64,000 nucleotides of DNA from an uncultured Brachybacterium sp. (GTDB lineage: Bacteria > Actinomycetota > Actinomycetes > Actinomycetales > Dermabacteraceae), in NCBI RefSeq assembly GCF_947500705.1, contig NZ_CANMSY010000001.1, positions 62,001 through 126,000 on the forward strand. The letters are read 5' to 3'. Numbering within the stretch: the stretch's first letter is position 1; each line of letters begins with the position of its first letter. Positions 44,493 through 53,341 of this stretch are shown here, one piece after another. The notes below the pieces were generated by a model. That model had not been told where the DNA came from and did no database searches. It worked only from the letters and a program-made list of their open reading frames with translations. Both the position numbers and the translations under genes were made by a program.

Positions 44493-45533
44493 ATGACGGA
44501 TCATGCCCAGCCCCTGCAGCGCCTCGGATTCCTCACCATCGGGCTGTTCGACCCGGACGACCCCGCGGCCGGGCACGAGTCGACCCTGCGGATCATCGAG
44601 CTCGGCGAAGAGCTCGGGTTCGACAGCGCCTGGCTGCGTCACCGACACCTGCAGTTCGGGATCTCCTCCCCCGTGGCCGTGATGGCCGCGGCCAGTCAGC
44701 GCACCCGACGGATCGAGCTGGGCACCGCGGTGACCCCGCTGGGCTGGGAGAACCCGCTGCGGCTGGCCGAGGATCTCGCCACGGTGGACGTGCTCTCCGG
44801 GGGCCGGATCAATCCAGGGGTCAGCGTGGGCACTCCGATGCAGTACGAGACCCTCAAGCATGCTCTCTACCCGCACACCGCAGAGCTCGAGGACTTCAGC
44901 AAGGCCCGGGTGGAGCAGCTCGCCGGCTTCCTCGCCGGTGAGCCGGTGCGGGACCTCTCCGGCAAGCAGGGCGTGGTCGAGGAGTACTCCTCCCGGGTCG
45001 AGCCGTACTCCCCCGGGCTGCGAGACCGGCTCTGGTACGGGGCCGGCAGCATGAGCTCAGCGGCCTGGGCCGGGAAGCATGGGCTGAACCTGCTCAGCAG
45101 CAGCGTCATCTTCCCCGACCAGGGGCAGGATCCGGACTTCGCCGCCGTCCAGGCCGCTCAGATCCGGGCGTTCAGGGAGGCCGCCACGGCACATGCCCCG
45201 AATGCCGCTGCCCGCGTCTCCCAGGGCCTGGTCGTCATCCCCACGGACTCGGCGAGCCCGGAGCAGCGGGAGAAGTACCGGGACTATGTCCAGGAGCGGC
45301 TGCCTCGCACCCGCAGCCCGCAGGGACCCCGCGGCATGATGTTCGCCCCGGATCTCCTGGGCACCAGCCAGGAGATCGCCGAGCAGCTCTGGGCTCACGC
45401 CGGATTCCGCGAGGTGGACGAGGTCGCCTTCGCCCTCCCTTTCAGCTTCGAGCACGAGGACTACGTGCAGATCCTCACCGATATCGCGACGCGGCTCGGT
45501 CCGCTGCTGGGCTGGTCACCGCGGTCAGAGTGA
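44493..45533 (+). CDS. LLM-class flavin-dependent oxidoreductase
   Basis: A 346-aa luciferase-like monooxygenase. Family features are LGFLTIGLFDPDDPAAGHESTLR at the N terminus, LGFDSAWLRHRHLQFGISSP, TRRIELGTAVTPLGWENPLRLAEDLATVDVLSGGR and DLLGTSQEIAEQL near the end. It uses FMN or F420 and an unknown substrate. GAGAAGG precedes ATG 44493. It is the first of a run of + strand genes, of which the third is another LLM protein of a different subgroup. Confidence 0.88.
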   Translation: MTDHAQPLQRLGFLTIGLFDPDDPAAGHESTLRIIELGEELGFDSAWLRHRHLQFGISSPVAVMAAASQRTRRIELGTAVTPLGWENPLRLAEDLATVDVLSGGRINPGVSVGTPMQYETLKHALYPHTAELEDFSKARVEQLAGFLAGEPVRDLSGKQGVVEEYSSRVEPYSPGLRDRLWYGAGSMSSAAWAGKHGLNLLSSSVIFPDQGQDPDFAAVQAAQIRAFREAATAHAPNAAARVSQGLVVIPTDSASPEQREKYRDYVQERLPRTRSPQGPRGMMFAPDLLGTSQEIAEQLWAHAGFREVDEVAFALPFSFEHEDYVQILTDIATRLGPLLGWSPRSE

Positions 45534-45578
45534 CCGCTCCTGCTCATCCCGCTCAGGACTGGTGCCACACATCGCCAT

Positions 45579-45602
45579 CACCGTCACCGTCACCGTCACC
45601 GT
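45579..45602. repeat. Hexamer array (CACCGT)x4
   Basis: Four perfect copies of CACCGT lie between the LLM gene and the VOC gene, preceded by related CATCGC/CATCAC words. The same hexamer makes up the array at 50056-50097. Confidence 0.85.
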
Positions 45603-45678
45603 CAACCAGGAGGCGACCTTCCCAGATCTTTCGTGCTGACCGTTCCGTAGCCACGAGGTCAGGGAGGATGATGCCGCC

Positions 45679-46155
45679 ATGACCACAGTGAGCACCTGTC
45701 TCTGGTTCGATGGCGGCATCGACGAGGCCGCCGAGTTCTACGTCTCCGTGCTGCCCGGCTCGAAGCTCCTGGGCCGCAGCGTCTACGAGGCGGGCGGCGG
45801 ACCACCGGACGGTCCCGATATGACCGGTCAGGCGCTGACCGTGGAGATCGAGCTCCTGGGTGTCCCGTACATGCTGCTCAACGGCGGGCCGCAGTTCCCC
45901 CTCTCCGAGGCGGTCTCGATCGTGGTCACCGTCGACTCGCAGGCGGAGATCGATCGGCTGTGGGAGGCGCTCGTCGGCGGCGGCGGGCGCGAGTCGCAAT
46001 GCGGCTGGTGCGTCGACCGGTTCGGGCTGTCCTGGCAGATCGTGCCGCAGCAGCTGACCGCCCTGCTCACCGGGCCCCACGCCGAGGCGGTGACCGCCGA
46101 GCTGATGACCCAGGTCAAGCTCGACATCGCGCGTCTGGAGGCCGCGGCGGGCTGA
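45679..46155 (+). CDS. VOC/PhnB-like protein (3-demethylubiquinone methyltransferase-type fold)
   Basis: A 158-aa protein of the PhnB-like VOC group: STCLWFDGGIDEAAEFYVSVLPGSKL at the start, then LTVEIELLGVPYMLLNGGPQF, and CGWCVDRFGLSWQIVPQQL near residue 110. Many are mislabelled as 3-demethylubiquinone methyltransferase, but the fold is glyoxalase-like and no reaction is established. A GGGAGG site lies at a somewhat long distance upstream of ATG 45679. Confidence 0.87.
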   Translation: MTTVSTCLWFDGGIDEAAEFYVSVLPGSKLLGRSVYEAGGGPPDGPDMTGQALTVEIELLGVPYMLLNGGPQFPLSEAVSIVVTVDSQAEIDRLWEALVGGGGRESQCGWCVDRFGLSWQIVPQQLTALLTGPHAEAVTAELMTQVKLDIARLEAAAG

Positions 46156-46223
46156 GTCCCGGCTCCCCGGCCTCTCGGTCGGACCACTTCCGAACGGTGC
46201 CGCGCTCTGCTAGGAACGACGAC

Positions 46224-47180
46224 ATGACTGTCTACGGCTTCCATGCCTCCCACGAGCAGATCTCCCCGCGCCAGCTGCTCGCGGACGTCCAGCTGGCCGA
46301 GCAGGTCGGATTCCAGGCGGCCATGTGCTCGGACCATCTCGAGCCGTGGTCGCAGAGGCAGGGGCATGCCGGGATGGCTTGGCCCTGGCTGGGCGCGGCG
46401 CTCGCCACCACCGAGCTGACCTTCGGCACCGTCACCGCCCCCGGGCAGCGCTACCACCCCGCGATCGTCGCCCAGGCGATCGCCACCCTCGGGCAGATGT
46501 TCCCGGGACGCTTCTGGACCGCGCTGGGCACCGGCCAGTTCGCCAATGAGCACGTGACCGGACAGGGTTGGCCCCGCAAGGACGTCCGACAGCAGCGCCT
46601 CGAGGAGAGTGTCGAGGTGATCCGTCGTCTGCTCGCCGGCGAGACGGTCTCCCACGACGGCCTGGTCACAGTCGAGGAGGCGACCGTCTGGGAGCTCGCC
46701 GAGCCGCGGCCGCCGCTGATCGCGCCGGCGATCAGTGTGGCCACCGCGATGCGCGGGGCGCGCTGGGCCGACGGGCTCGCGACCATCAACCAGGATCCGT
46801 CCCTGCTGCGCGAGATGCTCGACCGCTGGGCGGATGCCGGTGGCGCGCCGCACCGCATCCTCCAGGTCCACCTGGCCTGGGCCCCGACCGAACAGGAGGC
46901 GTTCGCTGTGGCGCACGACCAGTGGCGCTCCAACATCTTCCCCTCCCCCGCCTCCACCGACCTTCGCGTGGCGACCTACGACGCGGTCAGCGAGCACGGA
47001 GTCGGCTCCGAGCAGCTGCGCGACGCGGTGCTGGTCTCCTCCGACCTCGGCGAGCTCACCGAGCAGATCCACGACTTGGCGTCCCTCGGCTTCGACGAGG
47101 TGTACCTGCACCACGTCGGCCAGCAGCAGCGACCGTTCCTGGAGGCCTTCGGCGAGAAGGTCCTGCCCCAGCTGCGGTGA
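46224..47180 (+). CDS. LLM-class FMN-dependent oxidoreductase (TIGR03885-like)
   Basis: A 318-aa luciferase-like protein of the non-F420 subgroup typified by YGFHASHEQISPRQLL at the N terminus, MCSDHLEPWSQRQGHAGMAWPW, ALGTGQFANEHVTGQGWP and the C-terminal block LGFDEVYLHHVGQQQRPFLEAFG. The substrate is unknown. In actinobacteria this subgroup tends to sit beside alpha-glucan or trehalose genes, as here, with the GH13 gene 62 nt downstream. Its last ~45 residues are closely repeated as an orphan fragment at 60547-60690. TAGGAA lies 13 nt before the ATG, so the message could be leaderless. Confidence 0.9.
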   Translation: MTVYGFHASHEQISPRQLLADVQLAEQVGFQAAMCSDHLEPWSQRQGHAGMAWPWLGAALATTELTFGTVTAPGQRYHPAIVAQAIATLGQMFPGRFWTALGTGQFANEHVTGQGWPRKDVRQQRLEESVEVIRRLLAGETVSHDGLVTVEEATVWELAEPRPPLIAPAISVATAMRGARWADGLATINQDPSLLREMLDRWADAGGAPHRILQVHLAWAPTEQEAFAVAHDQWRSNIFPSPASTDLRVATYDAVSEHGVGSEQLRDAVLVSSDLGELTEQIHDLASLGFDEVYLHHVGQQQRPFLEAFGEKVLPQLR

Positions 47181-47242
47181 CCGACCGCCCGCAGTGAGGG
47201 CCCCGCACCCCGACCCCGTTCCCGTCCCCGTGAGGAGACCCC

Positions 47243-48937
47243 GTGCTGAAGACCGAGACCTCGGACCAATGGTGGAAGTCCGCCGTCGTGTACTGCCTGG
47301 ACATCGAGAAGTTCTTCGACGGCAACGACGACGGCGTCGGCGACATCGACGGCCTCTCGCAGCGTCTGGACTACCTGGCCGAACTCGGGGTGACCTGTCT
47401 GTGGCTGATGCCGCTGAACCCCACCAAGGGCCGTGACGACGGCTACGACATCATCGACTACTACGGCGTGGATCCCCGTCTGGGCGACCACGGCGACCTG
47501 GTGGAGCTGCTCCGCACGGCGAAGGACCGCGGGATGCGCGTGATCATGGACCTGGTCGTCAACCACACCTCCCACCAGCATCCGTGGTTCACAGCGGCTC
47601 GCTCGTCCCGCGACAGCCCGTACCGCGACTACTACGTGTGGCGGGACGAGCCGCCCGAGGACACCTCCGACCAGGTGGTCTTCCCCGACGCCGAGGACTC
47701 GCTGTGGACCTACGACGAGAAGGCCGGCCAGTACTTCCTGCACAACTTCTACTCCGAGCAGCCGGACCTCAACATCACCAATCCGGCGGTGCAGCAGGAG
47801 GTCGCCAAGATCATCGGGTTCTGGCTGCAGCTGGGCCTGGACGGCTTCCGGGTGGACGCGGTGCCGTACTTCATCGAGAGCCGCGGCATCGTGCCGGACG
47901 CCTCCGCCGACTACTCCGACCCCCACGAGTACCTGCGCAGCCTCTCCGCTTTCATCGGCCGCCGACGCGGCGATGCGATCCTGCTCGGCGAGGTGAACCT
48001 GCCCTACGAGGAGCAGATGGCGTTCTTCGGGGGCGACGACGCCGATGAGCTGACCATGATGTTCGACTTCGAGCTGATGCAGCGGATGTACCTGTCGCTG
48101 GCTCGGCAGGACGCCACCGAGATGGCGCGCACACTGAACCGTCGGCCGTCGCTGAAGCCCACCCGGCAGTTCGCGACCTTCGTGCGCAACCACGACGAGC
48201 TCACGCTCGACAAGCTCAGCGAGGACGAGCGCCAGGAGGTCTTCGACGCCTTCGGGCCCGAGGAGGAGATGCAGCTGTACGGTCGCGGGCTGCGGCGACG
48301 GCTGCCTCCGATGCTCGACGGCGATCCTCGGCGGCTCACGATGGTCTACTCGCTGCTGTTCGCCCTGCCCGGCACGCCGGTGCTGTTCTACGGCGAGGAG
48401 ATCGGCATGGGCGAGAACCTCGACATCCCCGGTCGACTCTCGGTGCGCTCCCCGATGCAGTGGACGGCGGGCAAGAACGGCGGCTTCTCCGTCGCGAAGC
48501 CGTCCGCTCTCGTCGCCCCTGTGACCGGGGGACCCTACGGGGCAGAGCACGTCAACGCCGAGGATCAGCGCTCCGACCCGGACTCGCTGCTGTCCTTCAT
48601 CGGGCAGCTCGCCCGCCGCTACCGGGAATGCCCCGAGGTCGGGATGGGCGACTACGAGGTCCTCGCGTCGGACGCCCCCGCGGTGCTCGTGCATCGCTGC
48701 ACCTGGAACCCCTTCGGCGGCGGCACCTCCTCCTCCGTGCTGGTGCACAACCTCGCACCCGCGGCCACCACGCTGACCGTCCACCTTGCCGAGGTCGAGG
48801 ACGGCACCGAGGTGCTCGACCTCTTCAGCGGCGAGCGGCACACCGTCGGTCGGGAGGGGCGGCTCACCCTGGACGTCGGCGGGTACGGCCACCACTGGCT
48901 GCGACTGCTGCTCCCGGGGGACCGACGGCTGCGGTGA
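47243..48937 (+). CDS. GH13 alpha-amylase family protein (trehalose synthase/glucosidase-like)
   Basis: A 564-aa (beta/alpha)8 glycoside hydrolase of family 13. The region I motif is DLVVNHTS (about residues 99-106), region II GFRVDAVP with the nucleophile Asp (about 203), region III LLGEVNL with the acid Glu (about 248), and region IV FVRNHDEL (about 312). Domain B is short (DYYVWRDEPPEDTSDQVVFPD), as in trehalose synthases and alpha-glucosidases that act on short substrates. Maltose-trehalose interconversion or alpha-glucoside hydrolysis is likely. GTG 47243 has TGAGGAG upstream. It probably forms one transcript with the LLM gene. Confidence 0.88.
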   Translation: MLKTETSDQWWKSAVVYCLDIEKFFDGNDDGVGDIDGLSQRLDYLAELGVTCLWLMPLNPTKGRDDGYDIIDYYGVDPRLGDHGDLVELLRTAKDRGMRVIMDLVVNHTSHQHPWFTAARSSRDSPYRDYYVWRDEPPEDTSDQVVFPDAEDSLWTYDEKAGQYFLHNFYSEQPDLNITNPAVQQEVAKIIGFWLQLGLDGFRVDAVPYFIESRGIVPDASADYSDPHEYLRSLSAFIGRRRGDAILLGEVNLPYEEQMAFFGGDDADELTMMFDFELMQRMYLSLARQDATEMARTLNRRPSLKPTRQFATFVRNHDELTLDKLSEDERQEVFDAFGPEEEMQLYGRGLRRRLPPMLDGDPRRLTMVYSLLFALPGTPVLFYGEEIGMGENLDIPGRLSVRSPMQWTAGKNGGFSVAKPSALVAPVTGGPYGAEHVNAEDQRSDPDSLLSFIGQLARRYRECPEVGMGDYEVLASDAPAVLVHRCTWNPFGGGTSSSVLVHNLAPAATTLTVHLAEVEDGTEVLDLFSGERHTVGREGRLTLDVGGYGHHWLRLLLPGDRRLR

Positions 48938-48973
48938 CGAGGACCGAAGACTGGGGTGCCGGGGCCGGGTGCC

Positions 48974-49252
48974 TCAGCCCTGATCGCCGCGCAGCCGGTC
49001 GATGTGCTCGGAGGCCTCGGCCTTGGTGAGGCTCGCGGGGAGCTGCTCGCCCGCCTGCGTGGCGAGGGTGTCGAGATACGACTTCTGGGCCTCGGTCATC
49101 GGGTCGTCGCCGCTGATCCAGTCCTCCGGGTCCTTCTCGAGGGAGGGGTCGTCCCGGGCCTCCCCCGTCGCACCGATGGTCTCCTCGGGCGAGCCGGGCT
49201 CGCCGTTCTCGCTCGGCATGCCGGGCTGGTTCTCGCGGATCGGATCGGTCAT
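48974..49252 (-). CDS. DUF3072 protein
   Basis: A 92-aa hydrophilic protein ending in the DUF3072 motif DPMTEAQKSYLDTLATQAGE, then LPASLTKAEASEHIDRL, a short helical pair common in actinobacteria and of unknown function. The N-terminal half is acidic and Gly/Pro-rich. Start at 49252; GGAGG lies 5 nt before it on the minus strand. It sits, opposed, between the GH13 gene and the GH65 remnant. Confidence 0.82.
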   Translation of the reverse strand: MTDPIRENQPGMPSENGEPGSPEETIGATGEARDDPSLEKDPEDWISGDDPMTEAQKSYLDTLATQAGEQLPASLTKAEASEHIDRLRGDQG

Positions 49253-49452
49253 CGGGGCCTCCTTCGAGCTGCATCGAGGACGTCCGGGCGTCACTCGGGG
49301 ATGCGCGCCATCGTAGTGCGCAGGAGTGACGGAGCGAGGGATGAACCCGGTCCCCTTCCGGACGGTCGGGTCCCCGGTCCGGGTGCGCACTGCACTTCTT
49401 CGATGCCATCTCGACCGCGCCGCATCCCCGCCCGGAACGGAGGCGTCCGCCC

Positions 49453-49530
49453 GTGGCAGCTCCCAGGCTCGACGTCGATCCGTGGCTGCTCCGCGAGCCG
49501 TCGGTGGATGTCGCGTGCCTGCCGACCAGC
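49453..49530 (+). pseudogene. N-terminal stub of a GH65 phosphorylase gene
   Basis: The frame starting at GTG 49453 reads LDVDPWLLREPSVDVACLPTS, which aligns with FEIDPWTLREPTVDVDALPVS at the start of the complete GH65 protein encoded at 60822 (13 identities in 22). Similarity stops at about 49530, and no further GH65 sequence follows before the next gene. Only about 3 percent of the gene remains. It lies 0.5 kb downstream of the GH13 gene, a natural place for a maltose or trehalose phosphorylase gene. Confidence 0.75.
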
Positions 49531-49573
49531 GACAAGGGCGGACTCCTGACGGACCTCGGAACCGTCCCCTCGT

Positions 49574-49870
49574 CTACACGCTGCGATCCCCAGCACCGGA
49601 CACAGGTGCCGGCCCCTGCCGACTCGGGCGCATGGAAATGACCAGATAAGTGCTGAGGATGCCGCCCCCGAGGAGTGCGATCGCGATCAGCACCCAGTGC
49701 CCCAGCGCGGGGTCGATCAGCTCGAGGACATAGATCAGGACGGCCGCGAGCGCGAGCACGATCCCCTCCATCACGGCGAACGCGATGAAGAAGCGCTGCC
49801 GCTCCTGCTGGACGCGACGGGAGTCGGCTGCGGCTGCATCGGCGGAGCTGCTGGCAGGCAAGTGATTCAT
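49574..49870 (-). CDS. Small two-helix membrane protein
   Basis: A 98-aa protein with a basic/acidic N-terminal segment (DSRRVQQERQRFF) and two hydrophobic helices, AVMEGIVLALAAVLIYVLEL and HWVLIAIALLGGGILSTYLV, followed by a short basic tail. I do not recognise a family. It may be an accessory or stress protein. Its 3' end lies against the GH65 stub. Confidence 0.6.
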   Translation of the reverse strand: MNHLPASSSADAAAADSRRVQQERQRFFIAFAVMEGIVLALAAVLIYVLELIDPALGHWVLIAIALLGGGILSTYLVISMRPSRQGPAPVSGAGDRSV

Positions 49871-49986
49871 GGGCTCATGCTAAGCACTGCGGCGCTGTCC
49901 CTTCGAGGGCGAGTCGCGAGGGAGCCGCAGAGTGTCGCTTCCCTGGTCAGCGAGGCGCCGCACCGTCGACCTGCTCGGTCGAGCGG

Positions 49987-50321
49987 TCAGAGTCGGCGCT
50001 CGATCCCGATCTGCGCCGCCACCGTGTCGCCCAGCCCGACCCGCTCGGCACGCTGCACCGTCGCCGTCACCGTCACCGTCACCGTCACCGTCGCCGTCGC
50101 AGGTAGCCGCCACTGCGCGGGAACTGGGACGTGGTGAACGTGGTGCCGCCGATCCGGGCGACCACCGGGATGCATCCCCATCCGTAGCTGAGCACAGGCA
50201 GCTGGTCGGTCAGTTCCTCAGCGATGTCACCAGTCACGGGGACGAACGGGAACGGGGCAGGGCCCCTCCATCCGATGACCACGCCCTCGAACTCGAAGTG
50301 GAGATCTCCTCGCAGGTCCAC
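49987..50321 (-). pseudogene. Frameshifted DUF1905 gene with hexamer-repeat insertion
   Basis: The first frame (start GTG at 50321) gives a good DUF1905 beta-barrel beginning: FEFEGVVIGWRGPAPFPFV, then ARIGGTTFTTSQFPRSGGYL. It then runs into the hexamer array and stops after a few arginines at about 50085. The expected C-terminal part, VQRAERVGLGDTVAAQIGIE, continues in another frame to a stop at 49987. Where relatives have a short LPVKAAVR-like link, this gene has a (Thr-Val)n tract encoded by the array. Unless programmed slippage restores the frame, the gene is broken. Confidence 0.7.
50056..50097. repeat. Hexamer array (CACCGT/CGCCGT)x7 inside the DUF1905 gene
   Basis: Seven contiguous 6-bp units, of which five are CACCGT and two CGCCGT. 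The period is a multiple of three, so unit gain or loss keeps the frame. The break must come from a separate single-base change at the array edge. Confidence 0.9.
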
Positions 50322-50449
50322 GCGGACTCACCGTCCCGGGGACGGGCCTGAGCCCGGCTCGCCCTCTCGGACGTCGAGGCGTCGATCCTCGGCGGTCTCG
50401 GCGGCCCCGGGGGTGTCCTCGAGCGGAGCGACCACCGCCGGGATTCGGC

Positions 50450-52741
50450 TCAGGAGAGGTCCGACCTGGCGTCGTCGTCCACCTCGGCATCCAGCACCAC
50501 TCCGCGACGGATCGAGATCGTCACTGCCACGGCGATCGCGGCGACGGCCGCGGCGGCGATCAGGTAGCGCAGCGGGTTCGCGTCTCCGCTGAGCGCGCTC
50601 ATCCCCACCACGGCCGGGGCGATCAGCACCGCGACCAGGTTCATCACCTTGAGCAGCGGGTTGATCGAGGGGCCGGCGGTGTCCTTGAACGGGTCGCCGA
50701 CGGTGTCCCCGATGATGGTGGCCTCGTGGGCGAGGGAGCCCTTGCCCCCGTGGTGGCCGTCCTCGACCAGCTTCTTCGCGTTGTCCCAGGCACCGCCCGA
50801 GTTGGCGAGCATGATCGCCATCAGCACGCCGGTGGCGATCGCGCCCGCGAGGTAGCCGGCGAGCGCCGGCGCGCCGAGGCCGAAGCCGACGGCGATCGGC
50901 GCGGCGACCGCGAGCAGGCCGGGGGTGGCGAGCTCCCGCAGCGAGTCGCGGGTGACGATGTCCACCACCCGCCCGTACTCGGGCTTCGCAGTTCCCTCCA
51001 TGATCCCAACGATCTCGCGGAACTGGCGGCGCACCTCGTACACCACAGCACCGGCGGCGCGGCCGACGGCGCTGATCGCGAGGCCGGAGAACAGGAACAC
51101 CACGGCGCCGCCGATGATCACGCCCACGAGGATCTGCGGGGAGAAGACGACGGACTGGTCCAGGAAGTCCTGGTAGCGGTCGCCGAGCACGTCCCGGATC
51201 GCGTCGGTGTAGGAGCCGAACAGGGCAGTCGCAGCGAGCACGGCGGTGGCGATCGCGATGCCCTTGGTGATGGCCTTGGTGGTGTTGCCGACGGCGTCGA
51301 GCTCGGTGAGCACCTGGGCGCCCTCGGCATCGACGTCCCCGGACATCTCGGCGATGCCCTGGGCGTTGTCGGCCACCGGGCCGAAGGTGTCCATCGCGAC
51401 GATCACGCCGACGGTGGTGAGAAGGCCGCAGCCGGCGAGCGCGATCGCGAACAGGCCGGCGATGCCGGAGCCGCCGAGCAGGAAGGCGCCGAACACCGCA
51501 GCGGCGATGACCAGCGCGGTGAACACCGCGGATTCCAGGCCGAGGGAGAAGCCGGAGAGCACCACGGTCGCGGCGCCGGTGCGGGAGGTGGCGGCGACCT
51601 GGCGCACCGGCCGGTCCTCAGTGCCGGTGTAGTAGCCGGTGAGGTAGAGGATCAGCACGCCGAGGGCGATCCCGATCACCACGGCGCCGGCGGCGATGAG
51701 CCGGGGATCGTCGATCGCGGCGGTGCTCTCGTCGATCCCGAGCTCGGCGAAGCTGCCCGGGAGGTAGAGGAAGGCGGCGATCGTGCACAGCACTGCGGAG
51801 ATCACCGCGGAGGCCAGGAAGGAGCGACGGATGGTGGTCAGCGCGCTCTGCCCCGTCTTCGGCGTGGTGAGGTAGACGCCGATCAAGGCGGTGAGCACGC
51901 CGATCGCGGGGACGATCAGGGGGAACACCATGCCGGCCTCCCCGAAGGCGGCCCGGCCCAGGATCAGCGCGGCGACCAGGGTCACGGCATAGGACTCGAA
52001 GAGGTCCGCCGCCATCCCGGCGCAGTCCCCCACGTTGTCGCCGACGTTGTCCGCGATGGTCGCGGCGTTGCGGGGATCGTCCTCGGGGATGTTCTTCTCG
52101 AGCTTGCCGACCAGGTCGGCGCCGACGTCGGCGGCCTTGGTGAAGATGCCGCCGCCGACGCGCATGAACATCGCGACCATCGCGGCGCCGAAGCCGAAGC
52201 CCTCGAGCACCAGGGCGGCATCCCCGCGGAAGATCAGCACCACGATCCCCGCGCCGAGCAGGCCGAAGCCGATCGTGGCCATGCCGACGCAGGCCCCGGT
52301 GCGCACAGCGATGAGCATCGCCGGATCGCGTCCGACCTCGTGGGCCGCCGCGGCGACTCGTACGTTCGCGCGCACCGCGAGCCACATCCCGAGGTAGCCG
52401 ATCAGGCCCGAGAACCCCGCACCCACCAGGAAGGCGACCGAGCGGGCGACGCGGAGCAACATCCCCTCGGCGCCGGTGGCCCCATGGGTGGGCAGCAGCA
52501 GGAGCAGCAGGAAGGTGAGCACGGCGAAGGCGGCGAGGGTGCGCAGCTGGCGACGCAGGTACGCGGCAGCCCCTTCCTGGACCGCGCCCGCGACCTCGTT
52601 CATGGCCGCGGTCCCGGTCTTCGCCCGCAGCACCTCGGTGCGGAACCGGAGGGCCATCGCGATGGCGATCAGGGCGATCACCACGATCACCCCGACCGTG
52701 GTCAGACTCGCTGGGGAGAGGGTGAGGGAATCCGGTGTCAT
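50450..52741 (-). CDS. hppA: K+-independent H+-translocating membrane pyrophosphatase
   Basis: A 763-aa, 16-helix membrane protein that couples pyrophosphate hydrolysis to proton export. Substrate motifs are DVGADLVGKLEKNIPEDD and DNVGDNVGDCAGMAADL (about residues 205-245), then the conserved DTFGPVADNAQGIAEM, and near the C terminus GDTVGDPFKDTAGPSINPLLK. The residue after GNTT (about 485) is Lys (GNTTKA), the mark of the potassium-independent class. It saves energy from biosynthetic PPi, useful under energy or osmotic stress. It is a single gene with no partner nearby. Confidence 0.95.
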   Translation of the reverse strand: MTPDSLTLSPASLTTVGVIVVIALIAIAMALRFRTEVLRAKTGTAAMNEVAGAVQEGAAAYLRRQLRTLAAFAVLTFLLLLLLPTHGATGAEGMLLRVARSVAFLVGAGFSGLIGYLGMWLAVRANVRVAAAAHEVGRDPAMLIAVRTGACVGMATIGFGLLGAGIVVLIFRGDAALVLEGFGFGAAMVAMFMRVGGGIFTKAADVGADLVGKLEKNIPEDDPRNAATIADNVGDNVGDCAGMAADLFESYAVTLVAALILGRAAFGEAGMVFPLIVPAIGVLTALIGVYLTTPKTGQSALTTIRRSFLASAVISAVLCTIAAFLYLPGSFAELGIDESTAAIDDPRLIAAGAVVIGIALGVLILYLTGYYTGTEDRPVRQVAATSRTGAATVVLSGFSLGLESAVFTALVIAAAVFGAFLLGGSGIAGLFAIALAGCGLLTTVGVIVAMDTFGPVADNAQGIAEMSGDVDAEGAQVLTELDAVGNTTKAITKGIAIATAVLAATALFGSYTDAIRDVLGDRYQDFLDQSVVFSPQILVGVIIGGAVVFLFSGLAISAVGRAAGAVVYEVRRQFREIVGIMEGTAKPEYGRVVDIVTRDSLRELATPGLLAVAAPIAVGFGLGAPALAGYLAGAIATGVLMAIMLANSGGAWDNAKKLVEDGHHGGKGSLAHEATIIGDTVGDPFKDTAGPSINPLLKVMNLVAVLIAPAVVGMSALSGDANPLRYLIAAAAVAAIAVAVTISIRRGVVLDAEVDDDARSDLS

Positions 52742-52988
52742 GAGGTCCTCCGCACGTCGTCGTGGGTCTGGGGTCCTTCCTCCCGTCGCGCTCCACGATG
52801 AGCACGACGGACCTGGTGCGCGCACTGTAGCCGCGATCCGTCCCCAGCAGTACCCGTTCGGCGCATCCAGCGGGGGCCGGCCGTGAGTCCGGTGGGCCCG
52901 ACCCCTGGCCCTCGCACCCTCGGCGGCGTAGCGTGACCGCACCGATCCAGCGGGGTCTGGTCCCGCGGGCATCCATCAGGAGGTCACC

Positions 52989-53198
52989 ATGGCAGGCCAC
53001 GTCTACAACGTCACCGAGATCGTCGGCACCTCACCCGAGAGCAGCGACGATGCGGTGAAGAACGCGATCGCCGAAGCCTCGCGGACCCTGCGGAACCTGG
53101 ACTGGTTCGAGGTCCAGTCGATCCGCGGCCATCTCGAGGACGGCTATGTCGCCGACTGGCAGGTGACGATCAAGATCGGCTTCCGCCACGAGAAATGA
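52989..53198 (+). CDS. Dodecin
   Basis: A 69-aa flavin-binding protein that assembles as a hollow dodecamer and stores or buffers riboflavin or FMN. It has the full family pattern: VYNVTEIVGTSPESSDDAVKNAI, WFEVQSIRGHLEDG (with the flavin-stacking Trp and the Gln of the binding site) and VADWQVTIKIGFR. AGGAGG lies just upstream of the ATG. It fits a genome with many flavoenzymes. Confidence 0.95.
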   Translation: MAGHVYNVTEIVGTSPESSDDAVKNAIAEASRTLRNLDWFEVQSIRGHLEDGYVADWQVTIKIGFRHEK

Positions 53199-53341
53199 CC
53201 GCGACGCCGCGGAACCCGGCTCGCGCCGTTTCGAGAATGTTCACCGCATGGCCATGCCCCCTCCTGTGACCTGCAGGTGGGAGCGCTCCTACGGTGGTCT
53301 GGGCCCTCGATCACGAGGCCAGTCCCCGATCTGGAGCACCT

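Noticed and set aside
41607-45533. Antibiotic biosynthesis or resistance cluster (ABC-F, monooxygenase remnant, LLM enzymes)
   Set aside because: No synthase, tailoring set or exporter accompanies the ABC-F gene, so proximity alone does not support a cluster.
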